The notes beneath the pieces were generated by a model. The model was not told where the DNA came from. It saw only the letters and a program-made list of their open reading frames with translations, and ran no database searches. A stretch of 64,000 bases of DNA from Clostridium_F caseinilyticum. GTDB lineage: Bacteria; Bacillota; Clostridia; Clostridiales; Clostridiaceae. This document shows, in pieces, positions 55,163 through 63,985 of this stretch (the stretch's first letter is position 1; each line of letters begins with the position of its first letter). The position numbers were made by a program, and so were the translations under genes. The DNA is taken from NCBI RefSeq assembly GCF_046127645.1, contig NZ_CP175919.1, one strand, 5' to 3'.

Positions 55163-57529
55163 TTATTCTACTCCTCTTTTATAATGACCTCTTGTATAGT
55201 TTTTAAAATCTCCATCCCATTCTTTTTCTTTAAGAGATTTTAATATATATTGAATTTCTTCATAACTCTCCTCTAGAAAGTCTAATCTAAAACTATTTAT
55301 TCCTAGCATTTCTATTTCTTCTATATTTCCTATCAAATTAATATCTGAGTTATTATATATGTGACTTCTGCAAAATATATCTGTTTTCACTGGGAATTTA
55401 GCATTCATTCTATCCTTTAATGTATAAATTCCTTTTTCACACTCTTTACTACAAGTACAAGAACCATTTTTACCACCAAACATGCTACCTATAGGGCAAT
55501 ATTCACTAACCATATTCTCTATTTTACCATATATAAGCATTTGCTTTCCTAAATTCATATGCTTAACTATAGACTTAATTTCTTTTTTATTAAGCTCTAT
55601 ACTTAGGCAACTTCTCTTAATAAACTCTTTATAAAAATCACCTGCAAAGCTATTAAATATATTTAATTTATAATCTCCTATTATTTCTGTTTTATTATTA
55701 AATTTATTTATTATCCCTAAGTTAGCTGTTACTATACCTTTTATTCTATACAAATTATCCTCTATTATATTTTCTACATAACTAAATTCGCTTTTTATAA
55801 TATTAGGAACTTTTAAATATATATTTAAATCCTTATATAATTCTTTTATTTTATTTAAATTCAACGCATTCCTTATAAATAAATCTACTATTATATTTCT
55901 AAAACCACAATCTACTACAGCTTTTAATTGTTCATATGTATATACTGAAAACATGTACTCTGGTGAATTATCCTCTTTTATTCTATTTATATTATCGTAT
56001 ATATTATCCACATTGTTCTCTTTTATTTTTCCACATTGTGAATTGTTTTGGATTATTTTCTCTTCTATGGATTTTATAAACATTCTACGGCAGTTATTTA
56101 TTTCTGAAACAGGCAAGAATCCATCTTCATAAAAATCAAAATTAATTTTATTTATCTTAAAAGGAGTTTCTCCACTTTTCATTAAATTTTCTTCTAGTTT
56201 TTCCATAGTTAAAGGTTTCTTTAGAGCCTTTTCTACTTCTTTACCTTCTACTGAATAAAATTCTCCATTATGTTCACAACTTAATTTTATTTTTTCTCCT
56301 ACCTTAAAAGATAAATTAGCTTCTAAATAAATTTTGTTATTGAATTTATCTTCATATACTTTACTTAAAGATTGTAAAAGTTCTACATCTGAAGTCTTAT
56401 ACAATTCATCTTTAAATTTATAATTTGATGGCTTTATTTTTACTAAATCACCTTTATATGCCTTTTCTACTTCTTTATTTTCCTTAATTATACTAGATAC
56501 TGTAAAGCCTTTGTTTCCGTTTCTTATACCATCTTTTACTTTTAAATTCTCTTCTAATTTTATACTTTTACCCTTATTAACTTTTCCCAAATGTAATCCT
56601 GTATTTTTAGGAAAAGAATATGCCATCATATCTTTACCTTTATTTCCATAAATATATGCCTTAGAAAAACCTTCTCTATTAAATAATTGCATTAGTTGTT
56701 TTTTATTTTCTTTCTGTTTAAAATCTTCTTTATTTACGATTGAATCTATAGCTTTTCTATAACTTCTAACAACTCCAGCCACATATTCTGGTCTTTTCAT
56801 TCGTCCTTCTATTTTAAATGATGTAGCACCAGCTTTTATTAAATCCTCCATGTTTTCTATATTGCATATATCCTTAGGGCTTAATAAATATCCTTTTCTT
56901 TCATCGCCATTATTTTCATTTGTTAAAGTATAAGGTAATCTGCAAGGTTGTGCACATCTTCCTCTATTTCCACTTCTTCCGCCCAATATACTACTCATTA
57001 AACATTGACCTGAATAACAAATACAAAGAGCGCCATGTATAAATATTTCTGTTTCAATACCTAAGTCCTTTGATATGTATTCTATTTCTTTTAATGAAAG
57101 CTCTCTTGATAAAACTATTCTTTTAAATCCCAATTTCTTTAAGAATATAGCTCCTTCTCCGTTATGTATTGTCATTTGAGTAGATGCATGAATCTCAAAA
57201 TCTTTGTAATATTTCCTTACTAACTTTGCTATTCCAGTGTCTTGTATTATTAAAGCATCCACTCCTATATCATATAAAAACCCTATATATTTTATTGCCT
57301 CTTTCATCTCTTCTTCTTTTATCAATGTATTAACTGTAATATATACTTTAACACCATATAAATGGCAATAATCTATAGCATTCTTTAATTCACCATCATT
57401 AAAGTTATTGGCATAAGCTCTAGCAGAAAATTTACTTCCACCCATATAAACCGCATCTGCTCCTGCTTGAACTGCTGCATATAAGCTTTCTATACTTCCT
57501 GCGGGAGCTAATAATTCTATATTATACAT
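55163..57529 (-). CDS. U32 family peptidase (RlhA/TrhP-like)
   Basis: A 788-residue protein of the U32 collagenase-like family, members of which act in hydroxylation of tRNA or 23S rRNA pyrimidines (TrhP, RlhA). The N-terminal domain has LLAPAGSIESLYAAVQAGAD, MGGSKFSARAYANNF, HASTQMTIHN and the U32 signature EIFIHGALCICYSGQCLMSS with RSGNRGRCAQPCRLPY, whose cysteines may bind Fe-S. A middle section looks like the DUF3656 insertion of RlhA-type proteins, and the C-terminal part contains another Cys cluster (GSCTCSKECEKG). The length favours RlhA-like rather than the shorter TrhP. Separated by a strong terminator from zapA upstream. Confidence 0.85.
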   Translation of the reverse strand: MYNIELLAPAGSIESLYAAVQAGADAVYMGGSKFSARAYANNFNDGELKNAIDYCHLYGVKVYITVNTLIKEEEMKEAIKYIGFLYDIGVDALIIQDTGIAKLVRKYYKDFEIHASTQMTIHNGEGAIFLKKLGFKRIVLSRELSLKEIEYISKDLGIETEIFIHGALCICYSGQCLMSSILGGRSGNRGRCAQPCRLPYTLTNENNGDERKGYLLSPKDICNIENMEDLIKAGATSFKIEGRMKRPEYVAGVVRSYRKAIDSIVNKEDFKQKENKKQLMQLFNREGFSKAYIYGNKGKDMMAYSFPKNTGLHLGKVNKGKSIKLEENLKVKDGIRNGNKGFTVSSIIKENKEVEKAYKGDLVKIKPSNYKFKDELYKTSDVELLQSLSKVYEDKFNNKIYLEANLSFKVGEKIKLSCEHNGEFYSVEGKEVEKALKKPLTMEKLEENLMKSGETPFKINKINFDFYEDGFLPVSEINNCRRMFIKSIEEKIIQNNSQCGKIKENNVDNIYDNINRIKEDNSPEYMFSVYTYEQLKAVVDCGFRNIIVDLFIRNALNLNKIKELYKDLNIYLKVPNIIKSEFSYVENIIEDNLYRIKGIVTANLGIINKFNNKTEIIGDYKLNIFNSFAGDFYKEFIKRSCLSIELNKKEIKSIVKHMNLGKQMLIYGKIENMVSEYCPIGSMFGGKNGSCTCSKECEKGIYTLKDRMNAKFPVKTDIFCRSHIYNNSDINLIGNIEEIEMLGINSFRLDFLEESYEEIQYILKSLKEKEWDGDFKNYTRGHYKRGVE

Positions 57530-57605
57530 ACTTAACCTCTTTCCTAAATATTTTACTAAATTATATTATACACTAAATAATATTTTTTAAAAATTTAAAC
57601 ATATA

Positions 57606-57650
57606 AATAATAAAGAGCTTTTCCAAAAGGAAAAGCTCTTTATTATTTTT
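57606..57650 (-). terminator. rho-independent terminator of zapA
   Basis: AATAATAAAGAGCTTTTCC and its exact complement form a 19-pair stem closed by AAAA. The right arm overlaps the zapA stop codon. The strongest hairpin in the window. Confidence 0.92.
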
Positions 57651-58224
57651 TTATTGTCAGTGGATTACTTTTTTTCTTTTCTTTAGCCAAATTTAATTGA
57701 CTATCCATTAACTTTTTTTCTAAATCTAAAACCTTATATTTAGAAGACTGTAACTGAAATTTTAATTCTTTATTTTGAATTTTAACTTTATTATTTTCTT
57801 CCATATATTTTTTTGCCGTTTTCTCCATAAGTTCCATCTGTACTTGTAACTTCTCTAGTTTCTCTTTATATTCTTTTGCAGAATCATTTCCATCTTGCAC
57901 TTCTAAATTTTTATTCTTTTCTTGCTCTTCTTCTAATAGTTTTCTTATTTCTTCTACCTTCAAATTTTCATGATGCTGAACTTTTTTTAGTTTATCTATT
58001 TCTAATCGTAAATTTTCTATTTCTTCTTCTTTTTTTAATCCTTCATCTACAGCGTTTATTGCTGTTAATATAGAAGCTGAAGAAGTACTCAATTTAGGAT
58101 TATTGTCTAGTATATTGTCTATCTTCTTATCCACATACCTAGCTACCTTGTGAAGATAATCCTCTTGTTCTTCTCCTTTTAAATTATACTCAACACCATT
58201 TATTTTAACCGTTATAATATTCAT
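57643..58224 (-). CDS. zapA: cell division protein ZapA, long coiled-coil form
   Basis: A 193-residue protein. The N-terminal ZapA domain (about 1-60: VKINGVEYNLKGEEQEDYLH, VARYVDKKIDNIL) promotes FtsZ bundling at the division site. The rest (about 70-190) is a long Lys/Glu-rich coiled coil, about twice the usual ZapA length; such extended forms occur in clostridia. AGAGGGTG precedes ATG 58224. It sits between pheT and the U32 gene, as in other clostridial genomes I know of. Confidence 0.87.
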   Translation of the reverse strand: MNIITVKINGVEYNLKGEEQEDYLHKVARYVDKKIDNILDNNPKLSTSSASILTAINAVDEGLKKEEEIENLRLEIDKLKKVQHHENLKVEEIRKLLEEEQEKNKNLEVQDGNDSAKEYKEKLEKLQVQMELMEKTAKKYMEENNKVKIQNKELKFQLQSSKYKVLDLEKKLMDSQLNLAKEKKKSNPLTIKK

Positions 58225-58428
58225 GAATACACCCTCTTAGATATTCCTATTATAAATGTTATTTTATACTACGCTCTACCAAAATAGGATTTATTATTTT
58301 TATGTTTAAATCTCATTATAATTAGCTGTTCCTACAACACTTAAACCTTGCCTGAATATATTATTTGTCATAATCTCCTATAATAATTCTACCATAAAAT
58401 ATACATTTATAAAACAGGATTTTTACCT

Positions 58429-60810
58429 TTAATCTCTAAGTTGTGCTCCTAGCTTATGTTCTAGAGTTCTTACTATTTTATCATGAACTTTATTTACTTC
58501 TGAATCCTTAAGAGTTCTTTGAGAATTTCTATACACTATAGAATAGGCTATACTCTTCTTTCCTTCTGGTATTTGTTTTCCTTTATAAACATCAAATAGA
58601 TGTATACTTTCAAGTATATTTCCGCCACCATTTTTAATTATATTTTCTATTTCTTGTACCAACACTGTATCATCAATAATTACTGCTATATCTCTAGTTA
58701 CTGCTGGGAATTTTGGTAATTCTCTATATTCCTTTTTAACATTAGCATGTTTATATAAAACATCTAAGTTTAATTCTGCTGCATAACATCTTTCTTCTAT
58801 GTCATAATTATCTTGTACATCTGGATGTATTTCTCCTAATGTGCCTACATAATCTTTCTTTATATAAAGTTCTGCTGTTCTTCCAGGATGGAAAGTAGGA
58901 TTTTCTTCTTGTCTTTTTAATTTCCAATTTTCTATACCTAATCCATCTAATATATTTTCTACTATGCCTTTTAAATTAAAATAATCTACTGCACCGTATA
59001 GCCCTATAGTAAGGGTATTCTTTTCTTCTGGAAGTTCTTTAGTATCTTCTTTTGGAATATATATCTTTCCTATTTCAAATAAAGAAGCATAATCATTGTT
59101 TCTTGAATAATTTCTACTTAAAGCTTCCATCATAGAAGGTATTGTAGTAGTTCTCATTATACTAAAATCTTCTCCTAAAGGATTCTTTATTTTAACTACT
59201 TTTCTTAAACTACTATCTTCTTTTAAATTAATTTTATCAAATACCTTTGGGCTTACAAAAGAATAACTTATAGATTGATTTAATCCACTAGCCATTAGTG
59301 TTTCTATGACTTTATCATCTAGATGTTGCTTTTCATTTTTTCCTGCATTTATAGTAACACTTTTTATAGTAGTTATTGGGACATTATTATATCCATATAT
59401 TCTTGCTATTTCTTCTGCTATATCTTCTTTTATATTCAAATCAGATCTAAATGTTGTAACATTTATTTCTAAAATATCTCCTTTTATTTCTGTATTAAGA
59501 TCCAATCTATCTAAATATTCCTGCATTTCTTCCTTTGATATATCTGTTCCTAAAAATTTATTTACCCAGTTACTATCTACTTCTAATATATGAGGTTCTA
59601 ACTTATTTTCATATACATCTAAAGAACCCTTCATTACTTCTCCTGCATCTAGCTCTTGAATTAATTTACAAGCTCTATCCATAGCTAATTCTACTAGATT
59701 AGGATCTAAATCTTTTTCAAATCTAGAAGAAGCTTCTGTTCTTAATCCTAACTTTTTAGAAGATATTCTTATATTAGTTCCATCAAAATTAGCACATTCT
59801 AGTATTATTTCTTTTGTATCTTCTTTTACTTCTGAATTCAATCCACCCATTATACCAGCAATGGCTACAGTTCTATCTCTATCTTTTATATTAAGTGTGT
59901 CTATATCTAATTCTCTTTCTATTTCATCTAATGTAGTAAACTTTTCTCCTTCTTTAGCTCTTTCTATTACTATGGTATTTGTTTTTATTTCTGTTCTGTC
60001 AAAAGCATGCATTGGCTGACCTAATTCTAACATTACAAAATTAGTTATATCAACTATGTTATTTATAGGTCTAACCCCTGCTTCTAATAATCTTTCTTGC
60101 ATCCAACCTGGTGATTGTTCTATCCTAACATTTTTAATACCTCTGGCCATATATCTTCTACAAAGATTATCTTTTACTTCTACCTTTAAAGAGTCTTCTA
60201 TGTTTTCACTACATTTTGGAGAAAATTCTACAACCGGAATAGTATATTTTTTATTTAAAGTAGCAGCTGTTTCCCTTGCTATACCTATTACACTTAAACA
60301 ATCCGGTCTATTAGATGTAATTTCAAATTCTATAACAGAACTCTCCATTTTTAATATCTTTTTTATATCTTCCCCTATAGGAGTATCCTGCTCTAAAATC
60401 ATAAGTCCATAAACTGGTTCATCCCCTGCTATACCTAGTTCTTCTTCAGAACAAAACATACCATTAGATACTTCTCCTCTTAGTTTACCCTTTTTAATTT
60501 TTACTCCCCCATGTAATGTTGATCCATGAAGAGCTACAGGTATTATATCCATCTCTTTCATATTTGTAGCAGCTGTAACTATTTGAATATTCTCTTCTTT
60601 ACCTATGTTAACTTGACAAATAGAAAGTTTATCTGCATCAGGATGTTTTCTTATCTCCATTATTTTTCCTGTTACTACATTTTGTATTTCATCACCTGTA
60701 GTAACAACTTCTTCTACCTTTGAACCTGATAAGGTAAGTCTATCTCCTAATTCCTTTGGAGAAATATCTATATCTATATAATCATTTAACCATTTAACTG
60801 GAACTTTCAT
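58429..60810 (-). CDS. pheT: phenylalanyl-tRNA synthetase beta subunit
   Basis: The 793-residue beta chain of the (alpha-beta)2 PheRS. An N-terminal EMAP-type tRNA-binding domain (about 40-150, VTGKIMEIRKHPDADKLSIC and NGMFCSEEELG) is followed by B3/B4 domains with EFEITSNRPDCLSVIGIARE, the B5 domain, the catalytic-like core (FSIMRTTTIPSMMEALSRNY), and a C-terminal anticodon-binding domain (KFPAVTRDIAVIIDDTV). Full length. GAGGAGGT precedes ATG 60810. Co-transcribed with pheS, 143 bp upstream. Confidence 0.96.
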   Translation of the reverse strand: MKVPVKWLNDYIDIDISPKELGDRLTLSGSKVEEVVTTGDEIQNVVTGKIMEIRKHPDADKLSICQVNIGKEENIQIVTAATNMKEMDIIPVALHGSTLHGGVKIKKGKLRGEVSNGMFCSEEELGIAGDEPVYGLMILEQDTPIGEDIKKILKMESSVIEFEITSNRPDCLSVIGIARETAATLNKKYTIPVVEFSPKCSENIEDSLKVEVKDNLCRRYMARGIKNVRIEQSPGWMQERLLEAGVRPINNIVDITNFVMLELGQPMHAFDRTEIKTNTIVIERAKEGEKFTTLDEIERELDIDTLNIKDRDRTVAIAGIMGGLNSEVKEDTKEIILECANFDGTNIRISSKKLGLRTEASSRFEKDLDPNLVELAMDRACKLIQELDAGEVMKGSLDVYENKLEPHILEVDSNWVNKFLGTDISKEEMQEYLDRLDLNTEIKGDILEINVTTFRSDLNIKEDIAEEIARIYGYNNVPITTIKSVTINAGKNEKQHLDDKVIETLMASGLNQSISYSFVSPKVFDKINLKEDSSLRKVVKIKNPLGEDFSIMRTTTIPSMMEALSRNYSRNNDYASLFEIGKIYIPKEDTKELPEEKNTLTIGLYGAVDYFNLKGIVENILDGLGIENWKLKRQEENPTFHPGRTAELYIKKDYVGTLGEIHPDVQDNYDIEERCYAAELNLDVLYKHANVKKEYRELPKFPAVTRDIAVIIDDTVLVQEIENIIKNGGGNILESIHLFDVYKGKQIPEGKKSIAYSIVYRNSQRTLKDSEVNKVHDKIVRTLEHKLGAQLRD

Positions 60811-60953
60811 TTGTTATACCTCCTCATATAATATAATTAACAAATATTTTGTGTCTAACATATTTATTCAAACTTCTAAATTTACACAATCAATTTTAAA
60901 TATATCTAATATTTTATGCTAACAACATTTAATAATCATTCGACTCTTAAACT

Positions 60954-61973
60954 TTAAAATTGATTTAAAAATCTCATGTCACTTTCATATAAAAGTCTTA
61001 TATCATCTATACCATATTTCATCATAACCATTCTATCTACACCAAATCCAAATGCAAATCCACTATAAACTTCTTGATCTATATTACAATTTCTAAGAAC
61101 TTGAGGATGGACCATTCCACAACCTAAAAGTTCAATCCAACCACTACCCTTACATACTTTACAACCTTTTCCATTACATACAAAACATGTAGCATCCATT
61201 TCTGCTGATGGTTCTGTAAATGGGAAATGATGTGGCCTAAATTTAGTTTTAACATTGTCCCCAAACATTCTTTTTGCAAACAATTCTAATGTACCCTTTA
61301 GGTCTGAAAAAGTTATACCTTTATCAACTACTAATCCTTCCATCTGATAAAATATAGGTGAATGAGTAGCATCTACTGAATCAGAACGATAAACCTTTCC
61401 TGGAGCTATCATCTTAATTGGAGGCTTTTGATTTTCCATAGTTCTTATTTGTATTGGAGATGTTTGAGTTCTCAAAACTACATTATCATTTATATAAAAA
61501 GTATCTTGTTCACCTCTTGCTGGATGGTTTTTAGGTATATTTAACGCTTCAAAATTGTATTTATCAAGTTCAACTTCTGGGCCTTCTTCAATAGTAAATC
61601 CCATAGATATAAATATATCCTTCATACTTTCTAATGTTAAATCTAAAGGATGTCTTTTACCTACTACTTGTTTTTTTCCTGGCATAGTTATATCTATAGT
61701 TTCATTTTCTAGCCTCATAGATTTTTCCTTATTTTTTATATCAGAAAAAGCATTTTTTATAGTTTCTTCTATATATGATCTTATTTCATTAGCAACTTTA
61801 CCTAAAACTGGTCTTTCTTCTTGAGATAAAGATCCCATACCTCTAAGTATTTGTGTAAGTTCACCTTTTTTTCCTAAATATTTTACTCTTATGCTTTCTA
61901 ATTCATCTTTGCTTAAAGCTGTTTTTAATTCATTTATTGCACTATTTTTAATCTCTTCTAATTTTTGTCGCAT
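60954..61973 (-). CDS. pheS: phenylalanyl-tRNA synthetase alpha subunit
   Basis: The 339-residue catalytic alpha chain, attaching phenylalanine to tRNA-Phe. ATG 61973 with AAGGAGT upstream is the start; the open frame to 62042 runs through the T-box terminator and is not real protein. Class II signatures: HPLDLTLESMKDIFISMGF, GPEVELDKYNFEALNIPKNH, LRTQTSPIQIR, PGKVYRSDSVDATHSPIFYQ, and FGFGVDRMVMMKYG (motif 3). Four cysteines (CFVCNGKGCKVC) form a small zinc-like knuckle sometimes seen in clostridial PheS. Under T-box control. Confidence 0.96.
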   Translation of the reverse strand: MRQKLEEIKNSAINELKTALSKDELESIRVKYLGKKGELTQILRGMGSLSQEERPVLGKVANEIRSYIEETIKNAFSDIKNKEKSMRLENETIDITMPGKKQVVGKRHPLDLTLESMKDIFISMGFTIEEGPEVELDKYNFEALNIPKNHPARGEQDTFYINDNVVLRTQTSPIQIRTMENQKPPIKMIAPGKVYRSDSVDATHSPIFYQMEGLVVDKGITFSDLKGTLELFAKRMFGDNVKTKFRPHHFPFTEPSAEMDATCFVCNGKGCKVCKGSGWIELLGCGMVHPQVLRNCNIDQEVYSGFAFGFGVDRMVMMKYGIDDIRLLYESDMRFLNQF

Positions 61974-62024
61974 AACACAGTACTCCTTTCTATTTTCATA
62001 ATTAAATGTAAAAATTTTTATAAA

Positions 62025-62285
62025 TAAAAAAGTCCATCCCATAAAAGGGACGAACTAAATCCGCGGTACCACCCTAATTAATATAAATAAAAATTTATAT
62101 TCTCTTAGTCAGTATTTATCGATACTGTATCGCTAAAAGCTACTACTATTTCACTTTTAGAACTCAGAAGTGAACTTCAGTGTAAAAGATTTTAGTAGGT
62201 TTTCAGCCTAAGACCCACATTCTCTTAAAAATATTTTAAACTTACTCTCTTCATCATAGTTTAATATTTTCTGTTTTTATCCTTC
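62025..62285 (-). promoter_or_regulatory. T-box riboswitch (tRNA-Phe) of pheST
   Basis: On the minus strand the conserved T-box AGGGTGGTACCGCGGATT (62075-62058) is followed by a terminator GTTCGTCCC/GGGATGGAC (about 62054-62031) and a T-run. Uncharged tRNA would stabilise the antiterminator formed by the T-box. A UUC codon lies in GAAGTTCACTTC (62178-62167), the likely specifier for Phe. About 260 nt of leader precede pheS. Confidence 0.93.
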
Positions 62286-62290
62286 TCATA

Positions 62291-62319
62291 ATTTTACATA
62301 CTGTTTAGTTTTTTGTCAA
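62291..62319 (-). promoter_or_regulatory. promoter of the pheST T-box operon
   Basis: On the minus strand TTGACA (62319-62314) and TAAAAT (62296-62291) are 17 bp apart, placing the start of transcription just before the T-box leader. It overlaps the intergenic gap after the rRNA methyltransferase gene. Confidence 0.75.
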
Positions 62320-62321
62320 CA

Positions 62322-63104
62322 CTATTTCATATTAATTTGCCTTATTCTCTCAAAAGTCATTATAGAACAAGCAACTGCCACATTTAAGGACTCTGCCAAT
62401 CCAGGCATAGGAATTTTAACTTTTATATCACTAATATCATTCAAATCTTCACTTATTCCATTTCCTTCATTTCCTACAGCAATTATTATATTCTCTGTCA
62501 TATTTACATCATAAAAATTACTATTTGTATCTAAAGAACTTACTAATAATTTAAATCCATTTTGCTGTAAGGATTTTACTACATTCAAATTATCATCTTC
62601 TATTATAGGAATATAAAAAATAGATCCCATAGTAGATCTTAATGTTTTTTCATTATATACATCTACTGTTCCTTTTGTTGTTATAATACCTAAGGCTCCT
62701 GCAGCATGCCCAGTTCTTATTATAGTACCCATATTACCTGGATCTTGAACTTTATCTACCAAAATATAAAAACCACCTTGCAAATTTAAACTTTCTTTTT
62801 TAAAGTAGTTTATTACTGCCACTATCCCCTGTGGGTTCTCTGTATTACTTATACTTTTTAAAACAGAATAACTAACCACATAGGTCTCTATATTATCGTT
62901 TATATTATATGTTTTGTATAGTTCTTTTAATTTATTCAAACTTTTTTCTTCTATAAAAACTTTATCTATATTACTATTTGATTTCAATGCTTCTTCAAAA
63001 AATCTAAATCCCTCTATGATAAACTGTTGACTTTGTACTCTGTATTTTTTTTCTCTTAATTTTCTTATCTCTTTTATTAGCTGGTTATCTTTACTAGAAA
63101 TCAT
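62322..63104 (-). CDS. TrmH/SpoU family RNA 2'-O-methyltransferase
   Basis: A SPOUT-class SAM-dependent RNA methyltransferase of 260 residues. The N-terminal substrate-binding domain (about 1-90, KYRVQSQQFIIEGFRFFEEA) resembles RlmB/TsnR-type proteins. The C-terminal knotted domain has the three SpoU motifs: LVDKVQDPGNMGTIIRTGHA, IIIAVGNEGNGIS and IPMPGLAESLNVAVACSIM. The rRNA or tRNA target cannot be read. The ribosome-binding site before ATG 63104 is weak. Confidence 0.9.
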   Translation of the reverse strand: MISSKDNQLIKEIRKLREKKYRVQSQQFIIEGFRFFEEALKSNSNIDKVFIEEKSLNKLKELYKTYNINDNIETYVVSYSVLKSISNTENPQGIVAVINYFKKESLNLQGGFYILVDKVQDPGNMGTIIRTGHAAGALGIITTKGTVDVYNEKTLRSTMGSIFYIPIIEDDNLNVVKSLQQNGFKLLVSSLDTNSNFYDVNMTENIIIAVGNEGNGISEDLNDISDIKVKIPMPGLAESLNVAVACSIMTFERIRQINMK

Positions 63105-63124
63105 ATCTTATATAATACACCTCA

Positions 63125-63255
63125 TTTTAATCTAACCTAATAAGGTGAACTACTCACGCTTATATACCCGTGAGCTTCTTGGTAAATATTTATTTATTCC
63201 TATTGGAACAAATTTACCAAAGCTAATAAGGTCGTTTCAACCTTATTTGTACCTA
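63125..63255 (-). ncRNA. IS605/TnpB right end, omegaRNA-like fossil
   Basis: Directly after the TnpB remnant stop, the minus strand has three hairpins in the order expected of an IS605-type right end: AATAAGGT/ACCTTATT (63247-63225), TTGGTAAAT/ATTTACCAA (63220-63179), and CTCACG-loop-CGTGAG (63174-63153), ending GTAGTTCAC at 63145. In TnpB elements this region with the 3' end of tnpB forms the guide RNA, whose guide is the adjacent flank, here CTTATTAGGTTAGATTAAAA (63144-63125). The tnpB gene is almost entirely gone, so function is doubtful. Confidence 0.6.
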
Positions 63256-63256
63256 T

Positions 63257-63310
63257 TTAGGCTATTAATTTTCCTAAGTTCTTACTAGCATCTAGATCTC
63301 TATGAAAAAC
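63257..63310 (-). pseudogene. TnpB C-terminal remnant
   Basis: Reads VFHRDLDASKNLGKLIA then stop. The HRDxxASKN string is the C-terminal end of TnpB/IS605 OrfB RuvC-like nucleases, where the last acidic residue (Asp) is catalytic. The rest of the gene is absent; the potassium-uptake gene ends 13 bp beyond. It is adjacent to a matching IS605-like right end. Confidence 0.7.
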
Positions 63311-63322
63311 TAATATTAATTA

Positions 63323-63985
63323 TTAGTCTATATTCAAAATTTCTACCTTAGTAAGGTCTTCCTCACTACCTATAGCAACTATTATATCTCCTGATTCTAT
63401 TGTATCTTCCGCAACTGGTGATACATTAATTTCTTCTCCTCTTTTTAAAGCAACTACATTGATACCATAATTAGCTCTTATGCTTAATTCATTAAGAGTT
63501 TTTCCGTGCCATATCTTTGGAGTTACTATTTCTGCTATACTATAATTTGGAGATAATTCTATATAATCCAATATATTAGTAGACACTAAATTATGAGCAA
63601 CTCTAACTCCCATATCCCTTTCTGGGAATACAACTCTATCTGCTCCTATTTTATATAATACCTTAGCATGTATTTCAGTATTTGCTTTAGCTATTATATA
63701 TTTTACGCCCATTTCTTTTACTAGTAAGGTAGCCATAGTACTAGCCTGTATATCTGATCCTATAGTTATAACAGCCACATCAAAATTTCTTATTCCTAAA
63801 GCTCTTAGACTATTTTCATCTGTAGCATCTATTTGTACTGAATGAGTAACACTATCTGATATATCTTGAACTATATCATCGCTTGAATCAATAGCCAACA
63901 CATCATTCCCTAAAGTATATAAAGTCTTTGCAACAGAAGTACCAAATCTTCCAAGGCCTATAACAACAAATTGTTTTTTTCCCAT
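63323..63985 (-). CDS. ktrA: KtrA/TrkA-type potassium uptake regulatory subunit
   Basis: A 220-residue cytoplasmic gating subunit of a Ktr/Trk potassium transporter. The RCK_N domain (about 1-125) has FVVIGLGRFGTSVAKTL (GxGxxG nucleotide site), LAIDSSDDIV with the acidic residue after beta-2, and IDATDENSLRALGI. The RCK_C domain (about 135-220) has WHGKTLNELSIRANYGINVV and DIIVAIGSEEDL. It is of normal KtrA length. AGAGGTG precedes ATG 63985. The membrane subunit gene, if adjacent, lies beyond the window. Confidence 0.9.
   Translation of the reverse strand: MGKKQFVVIGLGRFGTSVAKTLYTLGNDVLAIDSSDDIVQDISDSVTHSVQIDATDENSLRALGIRNFDVAVITIGSDIQASTMATLLVKEMGVKYIIAKANTEIHAKVLYKIGADRVVFPERDMGVRVAHNLVSTNILDYIELSPNYSIAEIVTPKIWHGKTLNELSIRANYGINVVALKRGEEINVSPVAEDTIESGDIIVAIGSEEDLTKVEILNID

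Noticed and set aside
61974..62042. N-terminal extension of pheS
   Set aside because: It translates the T-box terminator; the start at 61973 has AAGGAGT and the conserved protein beginning.
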